DNA of 64,000 nt from Setophaga petechia. Taxonomy: Eukaryota > Chordata > Aves > Passeriformes > Parulidae. Location: assembly GCA_024362935.1 (NCBI GenBank), contig JANCRA010000014.1:15596758-15660757 (forward strand), read 5' to 3'. The notes beneath the pieces are model-generated. The model ran no database searches and had not been told where the DNA came from. It was given only the letters and a program-made list of their open reading frames with translations. Made by a program: the position numbers and the translations under genes. Shown here piece after piece: positions 13,501 to 25,500 of the stretch (positions within the stretch are counted from its first letter, which is position 1; every line of letters starts with the position of its first letter).

Positions 13501-14930
13501 ACATTCTATATTACAGCTCCTCTTCAGACTTAGCTGAGAATATCCCCAAGTCTAATGGGTTAAATGCTTATTATACCACTGTCTTATTTGTAACATAAGG
13601 CACCTACTACAAGCCTACTCTTCATGCAAAATTGCCAATTTATAGCAATATTCCTTGTTTAGAAAACAAGGCTATCCAAACACTATAATTACAATATGCA
13701 CCAGCAGGCATAACCCTGCATTAATGCACAGACTCCAGATACATTCGTCAAATAGAGTTTTTTTTCTCTTTGCCTTCTTCTCAGGGTACTTTTAAGTTCA
13801 GGGACAGAGAACATGTCTTCATTAGAAACATTAACATTCACAGGCTGTAGTAAATTTTGACAGTGAAAAGGTCTCTGTAACCTTTAGTTGTGCAGAAATT
13901 TACTTCCCAAGAAAATTACAGCTGGCACTGTCTTAATTAATGCTAGCTTTCTTTTCTGAAAATTGTGGGCTTGTCAGTAAAAAAGGCAGAAAAACCTGAG
14001 TTTAAAAGACTGGACACAAAAGACGCCTAGAAATAAAGCCCTGCAAAATTTCATAATATTGCTCTGTTTTTGTTCTACAGTAAGGAGATGAAAAGATCTA
14101 ATTTGATTTTGCCAAATGGAGCAACATATATGTAATATAGAAATGATTTGCATTTTCTCTTTTGTCTCTGAGTTTTATCATGTAAAGAGAGCTTTTTACG
14201 CCGTTCTGTTTTAAAAGCAATAGGTCAAATAAAATCTATATCTGCAGGGGGAGGGGAATAAGGTATGACTTCATTATTTTTTTTAGCATTGCTTTAAATG
14301 CTCCCAGTAAATCATAGCCAACGGTAAGAATTGCAGCAGTGTTGTTCATATGATTTTTAATCGTATGACATCTTTTTTCCTCATTTCTAGAATTATTTTA
14401 GTATTAGTGTATAAATTTTGTCCTTAACAGTCACCTTCTACATGTCTCAGAGTTCTGTTTTGATGGTGTAGATACTTTTTCTTTGATATATGTAAAGATC
14501 ATTTATATGCTGGCTGAATTTTGATCATCATGCAGGGCTTTTTAATTGCTTGACATGGAGTTAAATATATACCCTAGCTCTGAACAGCATTTTCTTACAC
14601 ACAGGTTGTGTTATTGCTAAAAGCAAATAGATTTTTTTCCCTTCCCTTTTTCCTTAAACATAGAATGAGCAGTAACATGCTTCTACATTATTTGTCACCA
14701 GAATCTCCTGGATATTGCTTATGCACTTCCTCGTACACTCTTTCAGAAGAGATTTACAACATTTTGTGTTTGGAATTACTGTGCAGTTCCCAGCTCCATC
14801 ACTGGAAGCAATAAAGCTCCAGTTCCACATAAGATTCTTGCAAACCAGGACATGACACCACTTTGGCACTACGTGAAGCACCAATACTGCGTGTCAGCTG
14901 TTCAAAACATTTTATGCAAGTTCCTACAAG
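7541..14930. other. Long AT-rich non-coding stretch, no gene recognised
   Basis: Frames are all under 100 codons and occur on both strands without codon-like patterning. Visible items are an AT microsatellite-like patch near 10302-10325, a T run near 10560-10569 and a 10-bp-arm AT hairpin at 13299-13322 ('aaactatata' / 'tatatagttt'). A 5' splice-site match AAG|GTAAGT lies at 9218-9226 without a convincing exon. No retrotransposon was recognised. Confidence 0.55.
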
Positions 14931-15232
14931 CACTTTAAATTAAGGTGCCCTGTATAAATGGTTTATTCATGTTTATGAAATGATTAGTTGGTGCCACTAC
15001 ATCCTTTAATAACTTATTGTAAGGCATGTTATAAAATGCATCATCAATAAATGCTTAAAACGCTGCCACAGCAAGGTGATAAGCTGTTACAACAATATTT
15101 TAAGATGTAAGTATTGTTCAAATAGTTTGTCTGCTGTTTCAATGCATACTCCCAAGTATTTTTTTTACAAGCACGTTATTGAATGCTGTATAAATAATAA
15201 AATATTTATACAGATCACCTTAATTTAAAGTG
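14931..15232. mobile_element. Non-autonomous DNA transposon with 29-bp terminal inverted repeats (old MITE)
   Basis: The left end CACTTTAAATTAAGGTG (14931-14947), two bases, then CTGTATAAAT (14950-14959) is the reverse complement of the right end at 15204-15232. Arms match at 27 of 29 positions, with the only difference at 14948-14949. The 302-bp element has no coding capacity. Its interior is rich in TTTATAAT/ATGCATCAATAA-type words, such as 'tgattagttggtgccactac', that recur in old vertebrate non-autonomous DNA elements. The ends resemble from memory the widespread vertebrate 'aCACTTTA.AaTAAGGT' TIR class, but I cannot name the family. No clean target-site duplication is visible. TIRs this well preserved in an element that otherwise looks ancient could indicate constraint. 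Confidence 0.75.
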
Positions 15233-15472
15233 TTACTCTGTTTCCATAACTTCATTGGAGACACTCCATGGCCTGAACATGCTTGAAGGTACAGAAAGGC
15301 ATCAGAAGTGAGACTTCCCTTAGATGCAAATCTCTGTGTTATCACCCTGAGACAGAGAAAAATCACAGCGTTCCCCAGACACAGGATTTGTATTTTCAAG
15401 GCTTGAACCACTAACCATTTAAAGAATTGTCATGAATAATGGGAAACCAAAAGTCTGATGTCCTGAAAAAAG
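15233..15472. other. Spacer between TIR element and hairpin
   Basis: Unique sequence with a 63-codon minus-strand frame that has no recognisable motif. Confidence 0.5.
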
Positions 15473-15581
15473 GTCACACCCAAAATGTTTTGACTGTTTA
15501 TAGCACTTGGCAATGTTATAATAAAGAATAAATATTTATTATTTAAATTGCTGTAAACAGCCAAAACATTTTGGGTGTGAC
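15473..15581. repeat. Long inverted repeat: 33-bp arms, 43-bp AT loop (MITE or hairpin RNA candidate)
   Basis: The left arm at 15473-15505 begins GTCACACCCAAAATGTTTTG. The right arm at 15549-15581 ends CAAAACATTTTGGGTGTGAC. Arms are complementary at 31 of 33 positions. In an RNA copy of the plus strand one of the two differences is a tolerated U-G pair and the other an A-C mismatch. The loop (15506-15548) is AT-only in its second half and contains 'aataaatatttatt'. The size suits a small palindromic MITE, and such elements sometimes give rise to microRNA precursors. No transposon family was recognised. Confidence 0.8.
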
Positions 15582-16156
15582 ATTGAAATAATAAAATCAT
15601 GGTGTGGCTTATGTAACCCATATGGGCAAACGTAGGATAAAGGCCTCTCTCTCCCACTTTCCATACTGGAAAACAAACAGAATAACATTATGGATAAATG
15701 TAATAAAAGCATTATGGTCATAAAGTAGATACTGCTTGGGACATTAGCTTATGCATTTATCTGCTGCTCAGCTTAGCCACAATGAGCAGGAAGATTTAAA
15801 TGATGCTCCAAAAGGTGGTGTAACCTCTGGAAGAGAAAGCCAAATTTCTCACTTAAAAACAGTGCACTAACTGCAAGAACATAATGAGGGGGTCTAAGGA
15901 CACACTCGGGTATGAGAATAAGCATTTGAGAATTTGAGTAATCTCTAATTCCCTGAACTAACAGAAGGGAGGAGACTGAAGAAAAGCACTTCTCAATATT
16001 GCCTCAAACACTGGGATTTCCATTCCTTTCTGTGAGATTCCCTGTGACCTTGGATCACTCCTTTATGGACAGAGTGAGACAGGCCTTTGTTCCAGCTTGA
16101 GCAAAGGCAGCCACACAGATACCCAACAGGGCTAAGGAGACGTGGTCAAAGGAAAG
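15582..16156. other. Unique non-coding DNA
   Basis: No gene or repeat was recognised. A phrase near 16040 ('gtgaccttggatcactcctt') weakly resembles a MIR SINE core but is too short to call. Confidence 0.5.
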
Positions 16157-16572
16157 GTCTGCCCTTGAGGGAAGAGAGGCAAAGAAGTCTGTCCTTGAAG
16201 GAAGAACAAAAAAGGAGAAGTCTGTCCTTGAAGGAAGAGACGTAAAGAAGTCTGTCCCTGAAGGAAGAGAGGAAAAGGAGCCGTCTGTCCTTGAAGGAAG
16301 AGAGGGAAAGAAGAAGTCTGTCCTTGAAGGAAGAGAGGGAAAGGAGAAGTCTGTCCTTGAAGGAAGAGATGTAAAGAAGTCTGTCCCTGAAGGAAGAGAG
16401 GAAAAGGAGCCGTCTGTCCTTGAAGGAAGAGAGGGAAAGAAGAAGTCTGTCCTTGAAGGAGGAGAGGGAAAGGAGAAGTCTGTCCTTGAAGGAAGAGAGG
16501 GAAAGAAGAAGTCTGTCCTTGAAGGAGGAGAGGGAAAGGAGAAGTCTGTCCTTGAAGAAAGAACAACAAAAG
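16157..16572. repeat. Minisatellite, 33/30-bp units, with 129-bp and 66-bp higher-order repeats
   Basis: Twelve units each begin GTCTGTCC(T/C)TGA, plus a degenerate 13th from 16544. Their lengths are 30, 33, 30, 33, 33, 33, 30, 33, 33, 33, 33 and 33 bp; the 30-bp forms lack three bases near the unit end. Units 3-6 (16220-16348) and 7-10 (16349-16477) form a 129-bp higher-order repeat differing at only two positions. Units 9-10 (16412-16477) and 11-12 (16478-16543) are identical 66-bp copies. The plus strand is strongly purine-rich between the GTCTGTCC blocks. Every unit length is a multiple of three, so a minus-strand frame (16132-16569, 145 codons) runs through as an 11-residue periodic peptide (FLQGQTSPFPL type). 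A plus-strand frame repeats SLKEERERRSL. I recognise neither as a protein family. Confidence 0.95.
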
Positions 16573-19500
16573 GGAACCTTTAAGACACAGAGCTACTGCC
16601 AGGGTGAGGACACAGCCTGGGTTGTTGGGTCACACCTGCCCACCCTCAGCAGGTGCTAAAAGCCCCTGAGGGGCAGTGCTCAGAGCCTGGCACACACACA
16701 CATCCCATTCCTTGAGAGCTGGTGTCCAGCACCATTCCAGTGTGGCAGCTCCTTTTGGGGGGACATGCAAACACTGCTCTGCCCTTTCCACTGTGCCAGC
16801 TGCCCCCTGAGAATGCTCCAGCCCAAACTGCCTCCTACAGCCATAAACACAGGCTGTGGAGCCCTGCCCCTCCCAGAACGTGCCTTGTTTTAGGCTCTGT
16901 GGATGACTTCAAGGACAGGTTTAACTCCTAAAGGAATCAAAAGAAAAGGTTCAGTATTGATGTCCTCTCTTCCTTTCCACAATAGTTGTTTCTCCTTGGA
17001 CATGACTGATCATAAACTTAATAAACCATAGAATATTCATCTTTTAACACATTGGAGTACATAAGGGGACTCTTAGTAATTAGCATTCCTGAACTTGTAT
17101 TCTGCAAATTTATTTCCTCAAATATTTTTTTTTCACATGATTTATTAAAAAATAAAGCCAAACACTTGGTTCTTAGATCCTGACCCTCTAACCACTCACA
17201 TATGTGGTGTGCATGCAAAAACCCATCTCTTGCATGGGTTCTTTGAGAATTTGTAGTCTCAAATTGTGGTTTATATTATATAAATGTTTCTAGGTTTTTC
17301 AGTGCTGTCAGTATGATTTTTCAGTTTCTTTCTTGTCAATTTCCAAGCACCACAAAGACATCTCTTCTATATTTTGTTCATTTTATGAGTTATAACAAAA
17401 AAACCCCTTCAGATCATTCCCAAAATTCTTCTGCAATTAGATCTTATTTAATTTCTAATAAATGCATAAAATGACTTACATAGAAATTTATATGTGAATA
17501 TTTGTTTGTAGATTGATACAGAAATTTAGTCATAGGTTAGTTTAGGCTTTGTTACTTTGCAAATTTTGTTGTCTTTGAAAATTTAGTGACCTATCAGGTT
17601 ACTCCCAGACTATTTCTGCCTCACACAGGTTTGACTTTCCTCCACACATTTCTACAACCTGGCAGTGTGGACCCCTCTGCTCCACTCCCTGTGGGCAGGG
17701 CATGGACAACAAGTTTGAGTTTGCTTGGCAGGCAGGATCCTGACACGGGGAACACACTCTGATCTGTGTCCTATAAAATGAGAAAACCAATCCCCATCTT
17801 CAGGCTCACATTTATGCCACTTTCTGAGGCATGTCAGTGGCTTACTTTCCCTAAAGTAAAAAAAAAAATACTTATTAGCTTGTACTGTTCTTCTGTTAGA
17901 AGCTTAAGACTGAGATATGACATAGTAAAGTGGTTTTGCTACCAGCACTCTCTGGCAGTTTGGAAGATGTTTCTAGCCATTTTCTAGCCATTCTGATGCA
18001 AACTTAGGAGGTTTTTAAATTTTTCCAGTGGCCTCCAGGTGAATACATTAATCTGAGTGCCTGTCAAGTGTCTTCCTCACCCTCTGACTTAATTTAAAAA
18101 TAATACCAAAATAGATATAGGATATTTACTTATTCCTTTGCTTACAAAGCATGGAATGCTACTACATTACATATTCATCTGTTGTTATATATTTACTTGA
18201 AAAAAACTATGAGTGGACTTTCAGACACAGTCATCTACCAACATTCATCACTAATACTTCATTTTATTCTTTTGTGTGTGAGAGACTTGAAAATACTTAT
18301 CTCTGCCTTTCAAGGAAATCATAAATTTCTGGAGTGCATGCACACTCCACAACATCTTCTTGTTAAGCAGAGAGGGCCCTCAGGGCACAACAGCATGGTG
18401 TGGTATTTTTGCCTTTTGTTAACATGTGACACTTGTATTTGCCCCAAGACAATGTACAAATATGGTTTAGAGGTTTTCCTAATGATAATCATGATGTTTC
18501 ATCTTGGCCTTCTAATACTAAATTTAGTCTTCTAGCCTCCCCTCCATGCACACCCCTCTCTCCCCCCTCACTCTTGGTGAGTATGACATTCAATTTGGAG
18601 ACTAATGTCAGCAAGAAATCCATATGTACTCCTCGTAGTAGTAGGCATATCCCTTCAGATTTATTTTTAGGTTTCAATGCAATGAAGTGATATTTCCTTC
18701 CTTCAGTCATTACCTTCATAGCATTTTCTGCCTTTCAAATGTTTACAAAGGAGAAATGTATGCTTCATCTTACTGAAAATATTTTTGTCTTCAAATTGAA
18801 TGTACACTGATATATACAATGACATTTGTAAGATTTGTTTTACAGCTTTACAAAAGGGAATTTTTTGCAAAAGAAGAGTAAAAATAAGTTTACATTTGAA
18901 GCACGGCAAAGCTCAAACCACAGATACTCTGAGGGTATTTAGAAATTCCAAAGCAACCTGTTCTTTGCCTGTTTCTATATAAATATTCAATTCCTTCGAA
19001 ACCAGTTTACCATTTTGGTGTTTGAGCCTAAGATAACCCATAACCCAACTAAAAATAATTCCACTTGGAGAGACTCATTCAGCACATTTCTTTTAACATT
19101 TCTGAGCTAATACCAGTCCAAGATGGAAACAAGTCATGCTCAGCTTTTGTGGCCATCATTTTGGTGCCCTCAATCCAACATTTAAACATCAGTTGCTCAC
19201 CACAGCCCTGAAAGGATGAAGGATGACACAGACCCACCCCTGTTCAGGAAATCTCAACACAAAATTCCAAGAATGACTGTTTTCCAACCTGCTCATGTGT
19301 GCAGTCTGCAGCCTCCAAGTGCAATCCACCTGCTCTGTCACTTTCTTAGGCAAAGTTTGACCCTGGTGTTCTGCTGTGGGGTGCCAGTCATGGAGAGCTG
19401 CTGGCCACACTTCCAAAAGCACCTAAAGTATAAATAAACAATGCAATATCATAAGTACTTGTTGGGGATAAAAATTGCCTCACTGCATCCCAATTATAGA

Positions 19501-20459
19501 AAACACAGAATTAATTAAGAACCTGTGTCTGTGCTCTATCTTCCTTCCAGAACACATTGGATAAAGATCACAAAATGTCCATTCACCCAACTTACAGTGT
19601 TATGCAGATCACAGAAAGGCTGTTTGCACAATGGACAAGAAAACCATGGAATGCAGACATCCATGCTCTGGGGTCTTTCCCAGGCTGCTGCCTGCAACCT
19701 GTCCTACTGAGGTTCCTTTGAACCTCAAGGCTCCTTTGAATCAACATTTCTGCTTGGTCTTTCTCAACTAAAAATGTACAAAATTATCTTCTGGAGACAT
19801 AGAGAATCAGAATGTGAATTCTATTAAATCTCACCTGTGCATTCACTGTGCAGAGCAGGAGAAGGCTGTGGGTGGTGACAGTTCCTTTAGTCCCATCTCT
19901 GATCTGCTCCACTCATCTTCTGGGGAAGATCTCTGTGGGCTCCTGTCTCCTGAATCTGTCCCTATGGCTCCCAATCTCCTTCCCCATCTCCAGCAGAGAG
20001 GAGCTGGTAGGCCTTAGCAAGAAGGAACACACCAACAATTATTATTTTCTGTATTAGAAGCAAGAGCTTTAAAAAATATTATCTCACACACATATTATTT
20101 TTAAAGCACAACATGATTTTTAGACACTCTCATTATTTGTTTATTTTTAGCACATATCAAACCACAGCAGTTCTCCCTCCAGGCTATATTTGACAAAGTT
20201 ACAGAGACTTTCCAGGCCACCTCAAAGCAGAGATTAATCCAAACAATTTAAACCTCTCACTGCTCCACAGGAGGATGGCATTCGATTGGATTATTTAGGG
20301 AGGACAAAATGTTTTTGTTGATGAGAGAGATAAAATCCTCAGAGAGGGAAATCAATCTTATGTAGAGACCCCAGAGCATTGATCTTGGTGTACATTGACA
20401 ATTTCTGGTTGTTTAGCTATTTGGAATGACCGCACAAAATGAGCAAGTTGTTATAGTTT
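16573..20459. other. Unique AT-rich non-coding DNA
   Basis: Frames up to 117 codons (18182-18535, plus) lack motifs and look like chance. A small hairpin occurs at 19708-19727 (TGAGGTTC / GAACCTCA). No recognised transposon was seen. Confidence 0.55.
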
Positions 20460-20720
20460 TAAGGTTTTGGTATTTATTGGCAACCCCAGTGCTCATATGA
20501 TTAATCACACATTCAGAGTGTGAGCTCAGTAGAAATTGACTGCAACGCAGCAGAAACAAAGTTTTCAGTTATCATTGTGTAATAAATTGAAGCTCTATCC
20601 CTAAGCTGATTTGTCTTCACGTTTCCAATTTGCCTTGTTAAAAGCGTTGTTTATACAGTAGTTAGCAAAAATGCAAGTAATTACACACAGAATTCATTCT
20701 AAGCAATTCTGTATAATTTT
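20460..20720. promoter_or_regulatory. Candidate conserved non-coding block
   Basis: This non-repetitive stretch keeps CpGs ('tgcaacgcagc', 'cttcacgtttcc', 'aaaagcgttgtt') in an otherwise CpG-poor region. It has several homeodomain-like TAAT/ATTA words ('atgattaatcacac', 'gtaattacaca'). No open frame of note. The call rests on composition only. Confidence 0.25.
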
Positions 20721-21113
20721 TTTTTACTCTTCATCGGTTTTCTATCTTCATTATCCAATATTTTGTTATACCTAAGCAGAAACCTCATTCAAGAAAAATC
20801 AAAAAAGAGTCAGGCCCATGGAATGAGCACTTCCTCATATTGAGAAAAGCATTTCCTGGATATAATGCTACAAGACAAGGCTTTCAGAACAAACGAATCC
20901 AAATGCAAGCATCCTTTAATAAACCATTTTTCTCTTTGTACTTGAACTCTCTGGTGCTTCCCAGTGAGAAGCAGAACAGAGAGACAAACAGTTTGGTTTA
21001 TATGCTATATTTCATTTCCTGAGACATTATTTATTCAGAAGGAACATTCTTTCAAACACAGCTAGAGTTTTGGATGCACAATTTACATTGTAGGAAAATC
21101 TTTTTCTCTTACC

Positions 21114-21178
21114 AAAAAAAAAAAAAAAAAAGAAAAACAAAACAAAACAAAAAAAAAAAAAACCAAACAAGAAAAACC
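21114..21178 (+). repeat. A-rich low-complexity tract
   Basis: An 18-A run (21114-21131) is followed by (A4-5)(C) repeats and a further A run to about 21178. The tract could be the tail of a degraded retroposed sequence, but no recognisable element precedes it. It is open as lysine or phenylalanine frames only through composition. Confidence 0.85.
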
Positions 21179-22229
21179 CACCTCCCAAAAATTGGATCAT
21201 AACTACAATTGGAAATTGGAGTGCCATTTGGGGAATAAAAAAAAATATCTAAGAGAATATATTTAAAATGAGGAGTGCCAGGTAGGGAAAAGTAGAGAGT
21301 CTGTGAAGGAAGGAGGTGCTCTAGCTTTGGTGTAGTTGTAGAGACTCATGCTGGCAAAGACTGATAATGCTTTCTAGCCCTTCCCTGGGATCTCAGTGTA
21401 ACCTCCAAGCAAGCAGTTGCTAGGATGTACTTGCTAAAGATAAGAGCAAAATTGTGGCACAGAAAGGGGAAACCCTGTAAGGCTGGCCTTGCTCTTCCCT
21501 GGAGAGGCTTACATACTCATAATGTACAGAAACTATAACCAGATCAGGAGAGACCTAATTACAGAGCTCAGAGATGTTAATGACACACAGAAATTTACAT
21601 GCAGCTGAAAATATGAATATCTCTAAGCCAGCAGTCGCATCTCCACAGGGCTGGCTTCAGAACCTATGTTTTATAATCTGGGAGCTTTTTTTTTCTTTAA
21701 GGTGGAGCCTTTTAAGTAGTCAAAACCATCTATTTTTTAAGTGAACAACACTAACAATAAACCACTGTAAAATTGTATTGACTGAGATATTTGTTTTCTG
21801 TTTGTAATTCTTTCTCTGAATAAGGCTTGCAACAGTAATTCCTCACGTTTACCTTTCCATCTTTCATTCCCAAAATCCTATGTCTGATTTGGACACAGCA
21901 ATCTTCATAGCAATGATTACCCTTGCAATTTACTGAGACCTTTAAAGGACAAAATTACTGAATTATTTTTCTTAGACTTCTTATTAGGTACAAAGAAGGA
22001 TATTTTTTTTTTAATGCTCATATTTATTTATTTTACCAATTTGTGTGATGCTGTGCTTGTGTAGTTGACTGACTTCCATCTTCCTTGTTTCTCTTTAGCT
22101 TCAGGGAAACATCCCCTATATCTTTACCTGCAGTGGAGATAAGGAGTTGTCACAGCTGCTGTCCATGCAGTCCTCAAACCAGAGAGTACTGCAATAAATC
22201 CTATTTTATTTTATGGACAAATAAATGCT
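21179..22229. other. Unique non-coding DNA
   Basis: No gene or repeat was recognised. A short T/A tract lies near 22003-22013. Confidence 0.5.
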
Positions 22230-22570
22230 GAGGTAAAATATTCGAGGACCGTTGCTTGAATACTTGCCATAGCAGCGCTACTGTAATAACCACTGTGACA
22301 TTAATTTACTGCAATGTGCCGTAGGAAGAAGGAAGAAGGAGGGAGAAGGGCATTAAAAGAGAAAAATTACTATCCTTTGGATTTATTGGGATTGGCCTTC
22401 CTCATTTTCAGCCATCATTAGTTGATTAGGTGCTGATGACAGTATGGACAAGCGTGCTAGAATAGTTGGCTAAGAAAAGCCCTGAAGGTACTCTGTTAAT
22501 TGAGATGATGTTCATATTGTACTTACTGAACATAACTGCAGACAGTGAAATAAGAGCTTAGTGTTGTGCA
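22230..22570. promoter_or_regulatory. Candidate conserved non-coding block
   Basis: About 340 bp of balanced-complexity sequence retains CpGs ('attcgaggaccgttgc', 'atagcagcgctactg', 'gtgccgtagg', 'acaagcgtgctag') and TAAT/ATTAG motifs ('cattagttgattagg', 'gttaattgagatg'). It contains no long frame and no transposon signature. CpG retention in an AT-rich desert is typical of constrained enhancers, but no alignment supports this yet. Confidence 0.3.
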
Positions 22571-25500
22571 ACAGCCCACACGAACATTCACTCATCAGTC
22601 TGTAAAGGGGTGAAAACACTGCATATAGGCAACTGGTACTGCAGGAAAAAGAGTTCATATTAAAACACAGAGAGGACTATCATGAGAAACTGCATTTTAT
22701 CCACCCTTCTGGGAGGTGTTGGGAAATCTGTCTAATGTTGTTCCATGGTTCCATTAGGGAAACATTATGGTATCAAAGGAACTGACAATTTACTTATGCC
22801 TTCATCTCATAACAGCTATGCACCTGAACATTATGGAACAGCCAGATATGCTTACCCACTAGAAACTTAAATGCTACTGATACTCTTTTGGTAATTGTTA
22901 TATAATTTCAAATACCTAAAATTTTAAGGTTATTTGCAGAAAACGGCAAAGAAATACTCCTCTATTCCTCTTTTAATCTTGTTTGTGTAAAGTTAGCATT
23001 ATACATGAAGAGAGAAATATGCAACCTCTGCGCAGAGCCTGAGATGCAATGATACATGGAGTCAACGAACATTTTGGTAACAACTGCAATGTTATTAACA
23101 ATTCCACCATAAAGTCAAATATTTCAATATAGACATTTTGCCTGCCTATTGCTATGGCCAGGATGAATTTCAAACTTGGTGCATAGTCAGTCACACAAAA
23201 AAATCCCTAAAAGCTTCAGAATGCAAACAATAGCAATTTAAAGGATCCTTTGAACTTTTAGACAAATCCACAACTTTTTTAAAACAAATAGTCCTCTGAA
23301 CATATTATCCTCTGACCAAAATTATCTCTGTACTTGAAGCATTGTGCTCTTAATGTTCAAACTTTGAGAAACTCTTTCAGAAAAATGAGAAAATTAAATC
23401 TGGCCATTAGGGTGTCCATATTGAACACATCCAATTCAAGGTAACAAGTCCTCAGCAACATCAGAAACACTTCACAGTTCACAGAACTGTGAAAATTCAG
23501 AAAACATTGCTTAATCATAATGACACACTGTTCCTACTCATGAAGCTTTAGTATCAGGTCTGTTAAAGACAAATATTAGTATTTACTAACCTAAAATGGT
23601 AGATCACTAAGGCCGAGTTGGTAAACACTCAGACCATGAGATGGTGGATGGCAAAACAGTTCTTCCTGACCCAAACAGAAATTTATTCCCTTTGGTCATT
23701 CATGAGTCAGAAATTTAATTTTGCAACATATGTTAACAATATCTACACTAGAAATATTCAGGAGCCTGGATCAAAAAACAGCACCAAAGTTTAGACTGTA
23801 CCTACTAGGAGAAGTGTACAATGGACCAGAGGGTTTAAAACCCCATATTTTTTTACTTACCTAGTGCTTCAAGTGCATTTCTACACAGTCAAATCAGAAA
23901 TTCCAGATACCATTTGCCATCCATGGTCACAGATGTTGTTGGCATCACTAATCTCCAGCTCAGTTTTGTTATGGGATGTTTTTAGCACTTGAAGGCTTCT
24001 TCTGCCATCAGATTCTTCTTACAGGAAATATGGTTCTATCTTTAATGTCCAATGAGATAATAAATGCCTCCTTCTTTCAAACAGCATCTGCTGTGACTTT
24101 GGCGTTCAGCTCAGTGGGAGTAGCAATTCACCACATTATTGGACATCTAGATACAACATGGCAACATCTCCAGTAAAAGGCTTTGAAAATGGCAAATAGA
24201 TTGAGGTAGCCACAAGAAAAATGAAGAATACTTAAAGAGTCAAGATAAGGGATCAAGATATCAAAAAGAAACAAGAGATTCAGGATCAGAGACATGCAAT
24301 ACTCTCAAAAATGTTAGCACAAAAATATTGCCTTTAAAATACTCATCCAAGAAAGCTCTAACAGGATCAGGCTTTTATAGTTCATGTTGTCTGTCTGTTT
24401 CTAAAATCATTGTGATTGTGGATTCATGTATTACTGTCATGGCAGTGACAGAGAACAGATCTGTTTAAAGAGTGCTTTACCAAGGCCTGTCAACATTTGA
24501 ACTAGAAGAGTGATAGATTTGACAGGTTTGGGAGATACTGTTTCCTGCACTACCCGGGAGGGCTGACATGAGCAGCAGAAATACGCCAGGCCCGAGCACT
24601 GAAGTTTTCACCACATCTCGCTGCTGGCCAGGCACAGAGATGTTGCGTAACTGAGGACAGGAAAATAATTAATGTTTAATATGTAAATCAATCCCAGTGG
24701 AGACCAGTTGTTATCTGCAGAGTGGGAAAGCACAGAATGAGGTGGAGTGACACACAGGATAGTAGTGCCTATGACAATGCCATGAAATTGGTGGAGACAA
24801 GACAAGGAGTATGAAGGCTGTGCAAGTTTTATCTTTGTTACCCAATGCACTACAGTGAAATAAGGATGAATAGGGTAGCAGCAGAAAATTCTGCACAAAT
24901 TGTGATGTCTTAAATTTGTAGAATTTAAATTTAAATTTTAGTTTACAACATTGCTTGTAAATAAAGTTTAAAATGTTTTTCTTCTCACCTCAAATATAAA
25001 AAAATCAGAATAAAAAATCTCCCAGTTAGATTCATTACACAAGAATAACAGCATTAAGACTTGCATCTGAAGAACATCACAAGGTAATGTTACAAGGTTG
25101 CTTGCAGTTTTGGGTCCTTTGTAAGGACAAATTTAATCTCTGAGTTGTGAGGCTCTCTAAAAGCATCCAGCTCCTCCTGTTGCCATCTTTTACAGCTGAA
25201 ACTCAGTTTTCCTTTCATCGCTTGTACCTTGAAGACACATCTCAGTGCCATGCCTATTTGGGCAATTGGCAAAGCCTTTCACTCCCAAAAATGTGGAAAG
25301 GTCCAACTAAAACCTATGCCACAGGTTTGTATTGCATCTCTCCCTTTCCTCAGCACTATAAAACCACTGTGCTCATCCTTTGCACCCAGAGGGTACACGG
25401 TCAACCCCACATGCCAGAGATGCTTTTCCCCTACTCACTGTTTCTCATCCACTCCCTTTGTCCCAAAGCTGTCTTTGTTTTTCCAGACTCAGCACAGCTG

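Noticed and set aside
16030..16080. Possible MIR SINE core ('gtgaccttggatcactcctt')
   Set aside because: The match is only about 20 bp with a gap. Neither flank extends it.
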